Positions 9,572-17,307 of a DNA stretch of 37,745 nucleotides are shown one piece after another. The DNA is from an uncultured Pelagibacteraceae bacterium (GTDB lineage: Bacteria > Pseudomonadota > Alphaproteobacteria > Pelagibacterales > Pelagibacteraceae), in NCBI GenBank assembly GCA_902606445.1, contig CACLGJ010000010.1:1-37745 (forward strand). Direction: 5' to 3'. How positions within the stretch are numbered: the stretch's first letter is position 1; every line of letters begins with the position of its first letter. The notes beneath the pieces are model-generated. The model had not been told where the DNA came from. It worked only from the letters and a program-made list of their open reading frames with translations, and did not search any database. Position numbers and translations under genes: made by a program.

Positions 9572-10788
9572 ATATAGATAATATTAAAAAAGAATTTCCA
9601 ATTTTTGATGAAAAAATTCAAAATAATGATTTAGTTTATTTGGATAGCGCTAACTCATCTCAAAAACCCAAGGTAGTTTTGGACAGAATAAATGATTTTT
9701 ACTCCAAACAATTTTCAAATGTGGGGAGAAGTATTCATTATTTAGCTGTTGCAGCTACAAATTTATATGAAAATACAAGGACTTCTGTTCAAAAATATAT
9801 AAATGCACAAGATAAAAATGAAATCGTATTTACCAAAGGTGCTACAGAGGCCTTGAATTTAGTCGCTAATACTCTGGGTCAAGCAATCTTAGAAGCAAAT
9901 GATGAAATTTTAATTACAGAACTAGAGCATCATTCAAACTATGTTCCTTGGCATTTTTTAAGAAAATCTAAAAATATAAAAATAAAGTTTGCAGAGATAA
10001 ATGAAGATGGAGATATACCAATAGAAAATATAGAGAAAGAAATTACAGATAAAACTAAAGTAATAGCTATAACTCATTTATCAAATGTTACTGGTGCAGT
10101 TTTACCAATCAAAGAGATAACTCAATTAGCGCACTCAAAAGGTATTGTCGTTGTAGTAGATGGATGTCAGGGAGGACCACATTTAAAATTAGATATGCAA
10201 GACTTAGATTGTGATTTTTATGCAATATCATGTCACAAAATGTATGGCCCGACAGGACTTGGAGTTCTATATGGAAAAAAAAAATGGCTAGAGCAACTTC
10301 CACCATATCAAGGAGGTGGAGGAATGATAAATGAAGTAAAAAAAGATAGAATTTCTTATGGAGAACTTCCAAACAAGTATGAAGCTGGAACAATGGCTAC
10401 CGCACAAGTGATTGCTTTTGACCAGTCAATTAAATTTTTAGAAAGCATTGGAATTGAAAATATAATTAAACATGAAAAAGAATTAATAGAATACGGACAA
10501 GAAATTTTAAAAAAGAATAATTCGGTGAAATTAATTGGAAATCCTAAAGAGCGAGGTGGAGTACTATCTTTTACTGTAGAAGGGGTTCATCCACATGATA
10601 TTGCAACTATTCTGGATGAAACTGGAGTGGCTATAAGAGCAGGTCATCATTGTTGTCAAATACTTCATGATAAATTGGGTATTCCTGCAAGTGCGCGAGC
10701 ATCATTAGGAGTTTATAATACCAAAGATGATTTAGATAAATTAAATGAAGGTATTAATAATTGTAAAAAAATTTTTGATTTAAAATGA
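9568..10788 (+). CDS. sufS: Cysteine desulfurase SufS
   Basis: Type II PLP-dependent cysteine desulfurase of 406 residues, releasing sulfur from cysteine for cluster assembly. The PLP lysine is Lys224 in SCHKMYGPTG. The substrate-binding ELEHHSNYVPW block and the active-site loop RAGHHCCQ are present, with the catalytic cysteine at 362 and, unusually, a second cysteine directly after it (363). The following gene encodes a SufU-type protein, the normal sulfur-accepting partner when SufE is absent. Overlaps both neighbours by 4 bp. Confidence 0.96.
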   Translation: MNIDNIKKEFPIFDEKIQNNDLVYLDSANSSQKPKVVLDRINDFYSKQFSNVGRSIHYLAVAATNLYENTRTSVQKYINAQDKNEIVFTKGATEALNLVANTLGQAILEANDEILITELEHHSNYVPWHFLRKSKNIKIKFAEINEDGDIPIENIEKEITDKTKVIAITHLSNVTGAVLPIKEITQLAHSKGIVVVVDGCQGGPHLKLDMQDLDCDFYAISCHKMYGPTGLGVLYGKKKWLEQLPPYQGGGGMINEVKKDRISYGELPNKYEAGTMATAQVIAFDQSIKFLESIGIENIIKHEKELIEYGQEILKKNNSVKLIGNPKERGGVLSFTVEGVHPHDIATILDETGVAIRAGHHCCQILHDKLGIPASARASLGVYNTKDDLDKLNEGINNCKKIFDLK

Positions 10789-11249
10789 ACTTAAAAGAAT
10801 TATATCAAGAAATAATTTTAGAGCATGGAAAGAATCCTAGAAATTTAGGAAAAACAGAAAATTTTAATAAAGATGCAAAAGGTAATAATCCATTATGTGG
10901 AGATAATGTACATGTGTATTTAAAATTAAATGATCAAAGAAAAGTAGAGGATATTTCTTTTGAAGGAAGTGGATGTGCAATATCAATGGCATCAGCTTCT
11001 ATAATGACTGATTTGATAAAAGGAAAAAGCGATAATGAAGCTAAAGAAATAATTGAGGACTTTTTAGGAATGATTAAAGAAAATCCTGAACTTAAAAATA
11101 ATATATTAAAAGAGGATGATAAAACAAAATTAATGTGCTTATCAGGTGTTAAACAATATCCAATGAGAGTTAAATGTGCTACCTTGTCATGGCATACTTT
11201 GGTATCTGCAATGGATAATGATGAGAAAGAAATAACCACAGAAAATTAA
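10785..11249 (+). CDS. sufU: SufU-type sulfur-transfer protein
   Basis: A 154-residue member of the IscU/NifU-N family. The SufU subtype is indicated by the longer insert between the second and third cysteines and by position directly after sufS. Likely zinc/sulfur ligands are Cys38 and Asp40 (NPLCGD), Cys64 (GCAIS) and Cys131 (VKCATLSW), with an additional Cys118. In characterised systems SufU uses zinc to accept persulfide from SufS rather than acting as a scaffold. The IscU-specific LPPVK motif is absent, supporting SufU over IscU. Confidence 0.9.
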   Translation: MNLKELYQEIILEHGKNPRNLGKTENFNKDAKGNNPLCGDNVHVYLKLNDQRKVEDISFEGSGCAISMASASIMTDLIKGKSDNEAKEIIEDFLGMIKENPELKNNILKEDDKTKLMCLSGVKQYPMRVKCATLSWHTLVSAMDNDEKEITTEN

Positions 11250-11251
11250 CT

Positions 11252-11548
11252 ATGGATGTAAAAAATAGAATAATTGAGGAAATTAGAAAAATTTATGACC
11301 CTGAATTACCAGTGAACATATATGAACTTGGTTTAATTTATGATATACAAGTAAATGGTCGTAAGGCTGAAATTAAGATGACATTAACTACACCGAATTG
11401 TCCTGTTGCAGAAAGTTTGCCTAAAGAAGTAAAAGAGGGTGCTATGCAAGTAGAGGGAATAGATGATGTAAATCTCGAATTGGTTTGGGATCCTCCTTGG
11501 AATAAAGATATGATGTCAGATGCTGCTAAATTGGAGCTAAATCTCTAA
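11252..11548 (+). CDS. sufT: SufT-like DUF59/MIP18-family Fe-S protein
   Basis: A 98-residue single-domain MIP18 (DUF59) protein. The core motif DPELPVNIYELGLIYDI is followed by MTLTTPNCPVAESLP, containing the conserved reactive cysteine, and LVWDPPWNKDMMSDAAKLEL at the end. These proteins help deliver or mature Fe-S clusters and often sit in suf operons; the longer SufT fusion is not present here. It starts 2 bp after sufU and overlaps the sufA start by 1 bp. Confidence 0.88.
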   Translation: MDVKNRIIEEIRKIYDPELPVNIYELGLIYDIQVNGRKAEIKMTLTTPNCPVAESLPKEVKEGAMQVEGIDDVNLELVWDPPWNKDMMSDAAKLELNL

Positions 11549-11883
11549 TGAGTTCAATAATAAAATTAAGTGACAATGCAGCTACAAGAATAAAAGAAAT
11601 AATGTCGGGTGCAGAAAAAAATGCAAAAGGTGTGAGAGTTTCAGTAAAATCTGGGGGTTGTGCTGGAATGTCTTATGTCATGGAATATTCAAAAGAAATA
11701 AACCCAAATGATGAAGTAATTGAGGATAAGGGTGTTAAAGTTTTTATCGATCCAGCTGCAGTTATGTATCTTTTGGGTACTGAAATGGACTATAAAAAAG
11801 AGGATTTTTCATCAACTTTCGTTTTTAATAACCCTAATGAAACAGAAAGATGTGGATGTGGAGAGTCCTTTAAAATCGATTAA
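11548..11883 (+). CDS. sufA: A-type Fe-S carrier protein SufA/IscA
   Basis: A 111-residue HesB/IscA-family protein that carries newly made Fe-S clusters to targets. The three ligand cysteines are visible: Cys38 in SGGCAGMSY, and Cys102/Cys104 in the C-terminal CGCGESF motif. Last gene of the co-directional suf set. It could equally be called erpA or iscA from sequence alone; operon position favours sufA. Confidence 0.9.
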   Translation: MSSIIKLSDNAATRIKEIMSGAEKNAKGVRVSVKSGGCAGMSYVMEYSKEINPNDEVIEDKGVKVFIDPAAVMYLLGTEMDYKKEDFSSTFVFNNPNETERCGCGESFKID

Positions 11884-11900
11884 AAGTATTATCCCATAAG

Positions 11901-11919
11901 TTGCATAGCAGTATTGCAT
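11901..11919 (+). repeat. Direct repeat of TTGCAT, 13-bp period
   Basis: TTGCAT occurs at 11901-11906 and 11914-11919. The two copies are about one helical turn apart, and the second doubles as the -35 element of the next promoter. The same hexamer in the form TTGCATA occurs twice upstream of glnA on the minus strand, so this may be a shared activator or repressor site. That is inference from resemblance only. Confidence 0.4.
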
Positions 11920-11942
11920 TAAACGCATATCTAGTATATGAT
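11914..11942 (+). promoter_or_regulatory. Promoter of the 56-residue protein gene
   Basis: TTGCAT (11914-11919), a 17-bp spacer and TATGAT (11937-11942) form a good sigma-70-type promoter. The transcript would begin about 6-8 bases after the -10, which falls on or next to the ATG at 11949. The gene may therefore be read from a leaderless mRNA, independently of the suf operon. Confidence 0.6.
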
Positions 11943-11948
11943 TCTTTT

Positions 11949-12119
11949 ATGAATAAATTTGAATTTAAAAATCTCGTTAAAGGCTTGAAAGATTCTTTAA
12001 AAGAAAAAACATTTTTTAAGGATTTACGTAAGGAAGTTGAGACTGGTGCTAATGGTACTCAAGATTACGTTGTTAAAAAAGGCGTTAACAAAGATACAGT
12101 TGCTACAACTAGACAGTAA
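11949..12119 (+). CDS. Small hypothetical protein, 56 residues
   Basis: I do not recognise this protein. The frame could open at a TTG at 11901, but the promoter (11914-11942) would then lie inside the gene, so the ATG at 11949 is chosen. The product begins MNKFEFKNLVKGLKDSLKEK, is hydrophilic and lysine-rich (helical first half), has no cysteine, signal or membrane segment, and ends in VNKDTVATTRQ. It lies between sufA and the convergent glnA, whose stop codon directly abuts its own (12117-12122). A good dedicated promoter argues that it is a real gene. Confidence 0.6.
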   Translation: MNKFEFKNLVKGLKDSLKEKTFFKDLRKEVETGANGTQDYVVKKGVNKDTVATTRQ

Positions 12120-13526
12120 TTAACTGCTGTAATACATCTCAAATTCTATAGGATGAGGTGCATGTTCAAACCTATGGATCTCCTCAAACTTAAGTGCAAT
12201 ATATGCATCAATTTGATCGTCAGTAAATACACCACCTTGAGTTAAAAACTCTCTATCTTTGTCAAGACTTTCCATAGCTTCTCTTAGAGATCCACATACT
12301 GTAGGAATAGCTTTAACTTCTTCAGGTGGAAGATCATATAAATCTTTATCAAATGACTCTCCTGGATGTATCTTATTTTGAATCCCATCAAGACCAGCCA
12401 TTAGCATTGCAGCAAATGTTAAGTATGGATTACCAGATGCATCGGGGAATCTTATTTCACATCTTGCACCTTTTTTACTTAAAGTAATAGGAATACGACA
12501 AGAAGCAGATCTATTTCTTGCTGAATAAGCAAGCAACACTGGTGCTTCAAAACCTGGAACTAATCTTTTGTAACTGTTAGTGGTAGAGTTTGCAAAAGCA
12601 TTAATAGCTTTTGCATGTTTTAAAATTCCACCAATATAATGTAATGCAGTTTCAGATAAACCAGCATAGGCGTCACCAGAAAATACTGGCGTATCACCTT
12701 TCCAAATAGATTGATGGATATGCATTCCTGATCCATTGTCTCCCGCTACCGGTTTAGGCATAAATGTAGCTGTCTTTCCAAAGGAGTGTGTTACCATTTG
12801 AACTACATACTTATATAGTTGAACATTATCAGCCTGATCTACTAAAGTTCCAAAATACATGCCGAGTTCATGTTGACTTGGAGCAACTTCATGGTGATGT
12901 TTTTCAACTTTAATGCCAACTTCTTTTAAATTTTTGAGGTATTCTCCTCTCATGTCTTGTTCACTATCAACAGGAGGTACTGGAAAATATCCACCTTTAA
13001 CGGGCGGCCTATGTGCCATGTTACCATTTTCATATTCTTTACCAGAATTGTAAGGACCTTCTTTACTATCAATTTTAAAACCACACTCATTCATATCATT
13101 TTTAATTCTTACATCATCAAATACAAAAAATTCTGGCTCTGGACCAAAAAAGGCTTTATCACCAACACCAGAAGACTTTAAATATTCCTCAGCTTTTTTA
13201 GCTACACCTCTTGGATCTCTTTCATAAGGAGTTTTTTTCACAGCATCTAAAATATCACAAAACAATACTACGGTGTTATGTGATGTAAATGGATCCATAA
13301 ACATTCTTGCTGCATCAGGTTTTAAAATCATGTCAGACTCATTAATTGCTTTCCATCCCGCAATAGAGGATCCATCAAAGAAAACACCATTATTAAGCAT
13401 ATCTTCATCAACAACAGTTACATCCATGGTTAAATGTTGAAGCTTGCCTCTTGGGTCAGTAAATCTAAGATCTACAAATTCTGCTTCTTTTTCTTTAATA
13501 AATTTTAGAACATTTGCTGCACTCAT
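12120..13526 (-). CDS. glnA: Glutamine synthetase, type I
   Basis: Makes glutamine from glutamate, ammonia and ATP; the main ammonium-assimilating enzyme. It is 468 residues, the normal GSI length. Visible motifs are [28 protein letters not shown], the [14 protein letters not shown] and [10 protein letters not shown] active-site segments, NRSASCRIP, and the adenylylation loop DLYDLPPEE containing the regulatory tyrosine, typical of the GlnE-controlled GSI-beta type. A strong Shine-Dalgarno (AGGAG, 6 bases before the ATG) is present. The 142-bp upstream region contains repeated TTGCATA elements and a TCAC-N4-GTGA palindrome. No glnB lies next to it in this window. Confidence 0.97.
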   Translation of the reverse strand: MSAANVLKFIKEKEAEFVDLRFTDPRGKLQHLTMDVTVVDEDMLNNGVFFDGSSIAGWKAINESDMILKPDAARMFMDPFTSHNTVVLFCDILDAVKKTPYERDPRGVAKKAEEYLKSSGVGDKAFFGPEPEFFVFDDVRIKNDMNECGFKIDSKEGPYNSGKEYENGNMAHRPPVKGGYFPVPPVDSEQDMRGEYLKNLKEVGIKVEKHHHEVAPSQHELGMYFGTLVDQADNVQLYKYVVQMVTHSFGKTATFMPKPVAGDNGSGMHIHQSIWKGDTPVFSGDAYAGLSETALHYIGGILKHAKAINAFANSTTNSYKRLVPGFEAPVLLAYSARNRSASCRIPITLSKKGARCEIRFPDASGNPYLTFAAMLMAGLDGIQNKIHPGESFDKDLYDLPPEEVKAIPTVCGSLREAMESLDKDREFLTQGGVFTDDQIDAYIALKFEEIHRFEHAPHPIEFEMYYSS

Positions 13527-13604
13527 TTTGTCTCCTGTATAATTTTATAAGTGGTAATTAACAAAATAATGACGATAAATAATGCTTATTTAATAAATAA
13601 CACC

Positions 13605-13639
13605 TATGCAATTTTCACATAAGTGATGTATTTATGCAA
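13605..13639 (-). promoter_or_regulatory. Repeated TTGCATA elements and palindrome upstream of glnA
   Basis: On the minus strand TTGCATA occurs twice (13633-13639 and 13605-13611), 28 bp apart. Between them lies a perfect TCAC-ATAA-GTGA inverted repeat (13615-13626). The region is in the right place to regulate glnA, about 80-110 bp before its start codon. The sites do not match the NtrC consensus (TGCAC-N5-GTGCA). The downstream TTGCAT could serve as a -35, but no convincing -10 follows. Confidence 0.4.
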
Positions 13640-13668
13640 TAATATTTAACAATTATTTAAAAAGCATT

Positions 13669-14151
13669 GTGAATCAAATATTCGATAAAGAACCAGTCAA
13701 AAGAGCAGAAAAATCTATTAAAGATTTTGATCCCAATCTTTCAATTGTTTATTTGGAACATACAGCAAGGACTGCTCAAGATGCTGCTACAGCTTTAGGT
13801 TGCAATGTTGGAGCAATTGTTAAAAGTTTACTTTTTCATTCAAGTGATAGATTTGTACTTTGCTTGGTGTCTGGAGATAAAAGATGTTCTTTAAATAAAC
13901 TTAAAAAAATTTTAAATGAAAAAGATGTCTCAATGGCAAAACCTGATGATGTTAAAAAAATTACAGGTTATACAATTGGAGGGGTTTCACCTGTAGGTCA
14001 TCTAAATAAAATAAAAATCTATATTGATAACAATTTAGAAAGATTTAAAACAGTATTTGCAGCTGCTGGTCATCCAAACTGTATTTTCAAAATAGAATAT
14101 AAACAATTGATAAAATTAACATCTGGTGAAATTAAAGAATTAACAGAATGA
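13669..14151 (+). CDS. YbaK/ProX-type aminoacyl-tRNA deacylase
   Basis: A 160-residue YbaK/EbsC-fold protein. Members hydrolyse mischarged Cys- or Ala-tRNA(Pro) in trans. Typical blocks are TARTAQDAATALGCNVGAIVKSLLF, LCLVSGDKRCSLNKL, TGYTIGGVSPVGH (the conserved GxSP loop) and VFAAAGHPNCIFKI. The start codon is GTG at 13669. The next gene overlaps its stop by 4 bp. The exact substrate cannot be told from the sequence. It diverges from glnA. Confidence 0.85.
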   Translation: MNQIFDKEPVKRAEKSIKDFDPNLSIVYLEHTARTAQDAATALGCNVGAIVKSLLFHSSDRFVLCLVSGDKRCSLNKLKKILNEKDVSMAKPDDVKKITGYTIGGVSPVGHLNKIKIYIDNNLERFKTVFAAAGHPNCIFKIEYKQLIKLTSGEIKELTE

Positions 14152-15020
14152 GACAACCAAAATTAATTGATTACATTTTATTAACAGTATTAGCTTTAAT
14201 CTGGGCTTCAGCATTTTTTAATATTAAGATTGCAACATACTCTTTTGGGCCAGTTACAATTGCATTTTTAAGGGTTTTATTTGGAGCAATTCCAGTTTTG
14301 CTTCTTTGTTATTACAAAAAAATTAAAATTGAAGCTTTTTCAAAAGATTGGCATTGGTTTGCAATGATAGGATTTATTAATTTAGTTGCTCCATTTTTTT
14401 TGATAGCTTATGGAGTTAAGTCTGTACAAAGTAATTTAGCAGCAATTTTAATGTCTACTACACCATTAAGCTCAACAGTGTTAGGACATTTTTATACTAA
14501 AAATGAAAAATTTAATTTAGTAAAGACTTTTGGAATCTTAATTGGTTTTTCAGGAATTATTTTTTTATTTTCTGACAACCTTTTAATTGATGAAAACAAC
14601 TTTACGTCAGCATTATTAATTTTACTTGGTTCAACTTGTTATGTAATTGGAGGAGTTTTAACTTTAAAAATTAGTAAGAAAAAAAATGAAAACGTAACTG
14701 GATCAATATTAATTTGGGCAATTATTATTTTAATACCTTTAGTAAGCTTTATAGAGCAACCTTGGCAATCAATTCCAAGAACTGACTCTTTAATATCAGT
14801 AATATATTTAGGAGTTGTGCCAACAGGAATAGCTTGGTTATTAAGATTTAGAATCCTTAAAAATAATGGTTTGATTTTTCAATCACAAGTTTCCTACTTA
14901 ATACCAATTTTTGGTACAATCTTAGGATATATTTTTCTTAAAGAATTGATAACAGTTAAGGTTTTTATATCTTTAATAGCTGTTTGTATTGGTATTTATT
15001 TTGTTAAAAAAGCTAAATAG
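14148..15020 (+). CDS. EamA-family (DMT) permease
   Basis: A 290-residue inner-membrane protein with about ten hydrophobic helices in two EamA repeats. The LALIWASAFFNIKIATYSFGP opening and the FLRVLFGAIPVLLLCY segment are typical. The second repeat begins near residue 148 (SALLILLGSTCYVIGGVLTL). The family exports or imports amino acids and other small metabolites; the substrate is not readable. Overlaps the YbaK-like gene by 4 bp, so the two are probably co-transcribed. It ends 2 bp from the convergent glycosyltransferase gene. Confidence 0.85.
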   Translation: MRQPKLIDYILLTVLALIWASAFFNIKIATYSFGPVTIAFLRVLFGAIPVLLLCYYKKIKIEAFSKDWHWFAMIGFINLVAPFFLIAYGVKSVQSNLAAILMSTTPLSSTVLGHFYTKNEKFNLVKTFGILIGFSGIIFLFSDNLLIDENNFTSALLILLGSTCYVIGGVLTLKISKKKNENVTGSILIWAIIILIPLVSFIEQPWQSIPRTDSLISVIYLGVVPTGIAWLLRFRILKNNGLIFQSQVSYLIPIFGTILGYIFLKELITVKVFISLIAVCIGIYFVKKAK

Positions 15021-15022
15021 AT

Positions 15023-15928
15023 TTATTTTTTATCTCTAAAAAAAGAAGATCGACCAATCATGCTATTAAAAATTCCAAGAAATCTATAAAAATATTTTTC
15101 TTTGTTTACTTTTTGTAAAGTTAAAAAATAAAAATTGAACTTTAAAAAAGATTTAATTAATTTTCCAGACATTTCATATAAAGCTCTCATATAACTATAG
15201 TTTTTTTTATAAAAATAGAAACTTGACCACATCCAATGCCACTCTCTTAATCTATTTGCCCTATCTCGATTTTCTAAATTATTTCCTAATGAACTCTGAA
15301 AACCAAGATGATCAATCTTTAAATATTTAGAGGTATAAATATTTTCACCTTTATCAATAACTGACTTACATAGGTCAAATTCCTCAAAATATAAGAAAAA
15401 GTTTTTATCAAATACTTCTTTATCTGAAAATTTTTTTAGATTTAGTAGCATCGAACAACCAGTTACCCAATTAACTTTTTCTAAATCATCTATTTTTTCA
15501 TTTTTGAATTTATTGGCAAATTTCTTATTTTGTTTTTTATTAAAAAATCCAGCAGGTAAAAAAATTCTATCTTTCTGATATTGGCAACCTATTATTGAAA
15601 AATTCTTAGCACTTTCTAAAACTTTGATAATATTTGAGAAAAATTCGCTATCACAAATGAGATCAGGATTTAAAATTAAAGCATAATCAGTATTTGTTGA
15701 TTTTAGTCCAAAATTATTTCCTTTCCCATACCCAAGATTTTCCCCTGTGCAAATAATTTCTATATTATCAAAATTAGACAATATCTCATTTTTAAATTCA
15801 AAATTTTGAGAATTTTCTACAATCTTTATTTTAACTCTATTGTCAATTGACTTAAGACAATTTATTAAAATATGCTTTTGAGTTAAATAGGTGACTATTA
15901 TAACCGTAATATTTTCAAGACTGGGCAT
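15023..15928 (-). CDS. Glycosyltransferase family 2 (WbbL-like)
   Basis: A 301-residue GT-A-fold enzyme. The N-terminus reads ITVIIVTYLTQKHILINCLKSI. The nucleotide-sugar segment is GENLGYGKGNNFGLKST followed by YALILNPDLIC, where NPDL takes the place of the DXD-type metal site. WVTGCSMLLNLKKF and FFLYFEEFDLC complete the acceptor-side pattern of rhamnosyltransferase-like GT2 enzymes. It probably adds a sugar to a surface polysaccharide. Its start abuts the stop of the 2OG-oxygenase gene with no gap, so the two should be translated together. Confidence 0.85.
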   Translation of the reverse strand: MPSLENITVIIVTYLTQKHILINCLKSIDNRVKIKIVENSQNFEFKNEILSNFDNIEIICTGENLGYGKGNNFGLKSTNTDYALILNPDLICDSEFFSNIIKVLESAKNFSIIGCQYQKDRIFLPAGFFNKKQNKKFANKFKNEKIDDLEKVNWVTGCSMLLNLKKFSDKEVFDKNFFLYFEEFDLCKSVIDKGENIYTSKYLKIDHLGFQSSLGNNLENRDRANRLREWHWMWSSFYFYKKNYSYMRALYEMSGKLIKSFLKFNFYFLTLQKVNKEKYFYRFLGIFNSMIGRSSFFRDKK

Positions 15929-16522
15929 TTATTTTTTTGAAAAGGATATTTTTGCGTTAAATGAAAAAGATCTTCTTTCACCTTCAACATTAAATGGATA
16001 AACAGTATGCATTAAATAATTTGGAAAGAGTATTAACCTCCCAACTTCTGGTTTTATATTATAGATACATTTACTTAAAAAGGCTTTTTGTCCATTTATA
16101 AAATCAATAGTACCATTTGTTAATTCTTTTTTGTGTTTCAATTTTTTATTAGAAAAAATAAGTTTAGGTATTTTTATATAGCCTACGCCAGATATATCTC
16201 CTTGGTGATAATGAATTGGATTGTATTCACCTTTGAATTGTCTAACGACCCAAAAATTTAAAATTTCTATATCCTTAATTTTCTTTATATTTTCCTTAAT
16301 TAAAAACTTTTTAATTAACACTTTTAAATCTTTGTAAATATACTTCTTAACAAAATTTTTAGAAAACAAAACCTCATTTTGAATCTGGCTTGCAAGCTTC
16401 GAAGAATAATCTTTTTTTTTTGTAGTTGACTTCAAATCAAATTCATTATTTAGTTTTTTTACTAAATTTTTTTTTATTTTAGTAATACCAATAGTTGGAC
16501 CAAATGGTTTAATATTTTTCAT
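15929..16522 (-). CDS. Putative 2OG-Fe(II) oxygenase
   Basis: A 197-residue protein that resembles the small 2OG-Fe(II) oxygenase families (PF13759-like). Likely iron/2-oxoglutarate residues are His104, His106 and Asp109 in NPIHYHQGDISGVGYI, distal His172 in FPNYLMHTVYPF, and Arg184 in ERRSFSFN. The first 90 residues are lysine-rich and unrecognised. It lies immediately upstream of a glycosyltransferase, which suggests modification of a glycan precursor or surface molecule; this is inference. Which residue completes the facial triad is uncertain. Confidence 0.7.
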   Translation of the reverse strand: MKNIKPFGPTIGITKIKKNLVKKLNNEFDLKSTTKKKDYSSKLASQIQNEVLFSKNFVKKYIYKDLKVLIKKFLIKENIKKIKDIEILNFWVVRQFKGEYNPIHYHQGDISGVGYIKIPKLIFSNKKLKHKKELTNGTIDFINGQKAFLSKCIYNIKPEVGRLILFPNYLMHTVYPFNVEGERRSFSFNAKISFSKK

Positions 16523-16549
16523 TCCAAATTATTCTATTTAAATTTAAAT

Positions 16550-17293
16550 TTATGAATATATATTTATACCAATTCTTATAGCCACAAAGATAACTAGTCC
16601 AGAGGTTATAATTGCTAATAATTTATTAGATAAAATCTTGAGGTTTAAAAAATTCCCTATTTGACCACCTACTAAAACTAATAAAAATAAAGACCAGTAG
16701 CCAAATATATCATTCATTACATTTTGTTTTGTTAGTTGTCCAAAAACTCCAGAAATCGAATTTATAAAAATAAACAATGAGGCTGTCGTTGCTATTTGTC
16801 TCGGATAACCTACTTTTAAAAGATATAAGATAGGACTTAAAAAAATTCCACCACCAATGCCAACAATTCCAGACAAAAAACCTAAAGTTGATCCAATTAA
16901 GATTGAAATATATTTTGGTATAATTCTTATTTTTAAATTATTTTCATAAGAATTAGAACTGACTAATAAAAGGACACCAGCTAAACTTAACACAATAAAT
17001 AAAATGATTTCAAAAATTTCTTTATCTAAATTTATTGTCCCGCCAATAAAAGCAAAAGGAACAGATCCAATTAAATAGGGAATTAAAATTTTAAGATTCA
17101 AATTTCCAGATGCTATATAATTTATAGAATTTCCAGAGACGACTATAATGTTACATACTAATGCTAATATTGGTAATATATAGTAAGGAATTTCCCATAA
17201 CAGCAATAAAGCTAAATAAGTTGATCCACCACCAAAACCAACACTTGAATATAAAATTGCTGTTATAAAAAATAATATTGATAATATAAACAT
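16550..17293 (-). CDS. TauE/SafE-family permease
   Basis: A 247-residue inner-membrane protein with about seven or eight hydrophobic helices. The TauE/SafE hallmarks are the N-terminal YSSVGFGGGSTYLALLL and the repeated GIVGIGGGIFLSPILYLL. The family exports sulfite, sulfoacetate or similar organosulfur anions, but the substrate here is not readable. First gene of a minus-strand set with the 2OG-oxygenase (27 bp gap) and glycosyltransferase. Its start codon is only 14 bp from the divergent moaB start, so each promoter must lie inside the neighbour's coding region. Confidence 0.88.
   Translation of the reverse strand: MFILSILFFITAILYSSVGFGGGSTYLALLLLWEIPYYILPILALVCNIIVVSGNSINYIASGNLNLKILIPYLIGSVPFAFIGGTINLDKEIFEIILFIVLSLAGVLLLVSSNSYENNLKIRIIPKYISILIGSTLGFLSGIVGIGGGIFLSPILYLLKVGYPRQIATTASLFIFINSISGVFGQLTKQNVMNDIFGYWSLFLLVLVGGQIGNFLNLKILSNKLLAIITSGLVIFVAIRIGINIYS
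17257..17285 (+). promoter_or_regulatory. Candidate moaB promoter inside the TauE-like gene
   Basis: TTGCTG (17257-17262), a 17-bp spacer and GATAAT (17280-17285) point towards moaB, with a start site expected near 17292. The elements lie mostly inside the 5' coding part of the divergent permease gene, as the 14-bp gap requires. Confidence 0.4.
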
Positions 17294-17307
17294 TCTAAAA
17301 AAAATTT

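Noticed and set aside
10109-11239. Minus-strand open frames inside sufS and sufU
   Set aside because: Both overlap genes with intact catalytic motifs and show no start signals or recognisable domains.
12957-13181. Plus-strand open frame opposite glnA
   Set aside because: Antisense to a fully conserved glutamine synthetase region; no ribosome site.
13605-13639. NtrC-binding sites upstream of glnA
   Set aside because: The TGCAC-N5-GTGCA pattern and a sigma-54 GG-N10-GC promoter are absent; only TTGCATA and TCAC-N4-GTGA elements are seen.
13527-13668. Possible riboswitch in the glnA leader
   Set aside because: No glutamine, glycine or SAM riboswitch core could be recognised, and the region is almost pure AT with short palindromes only.
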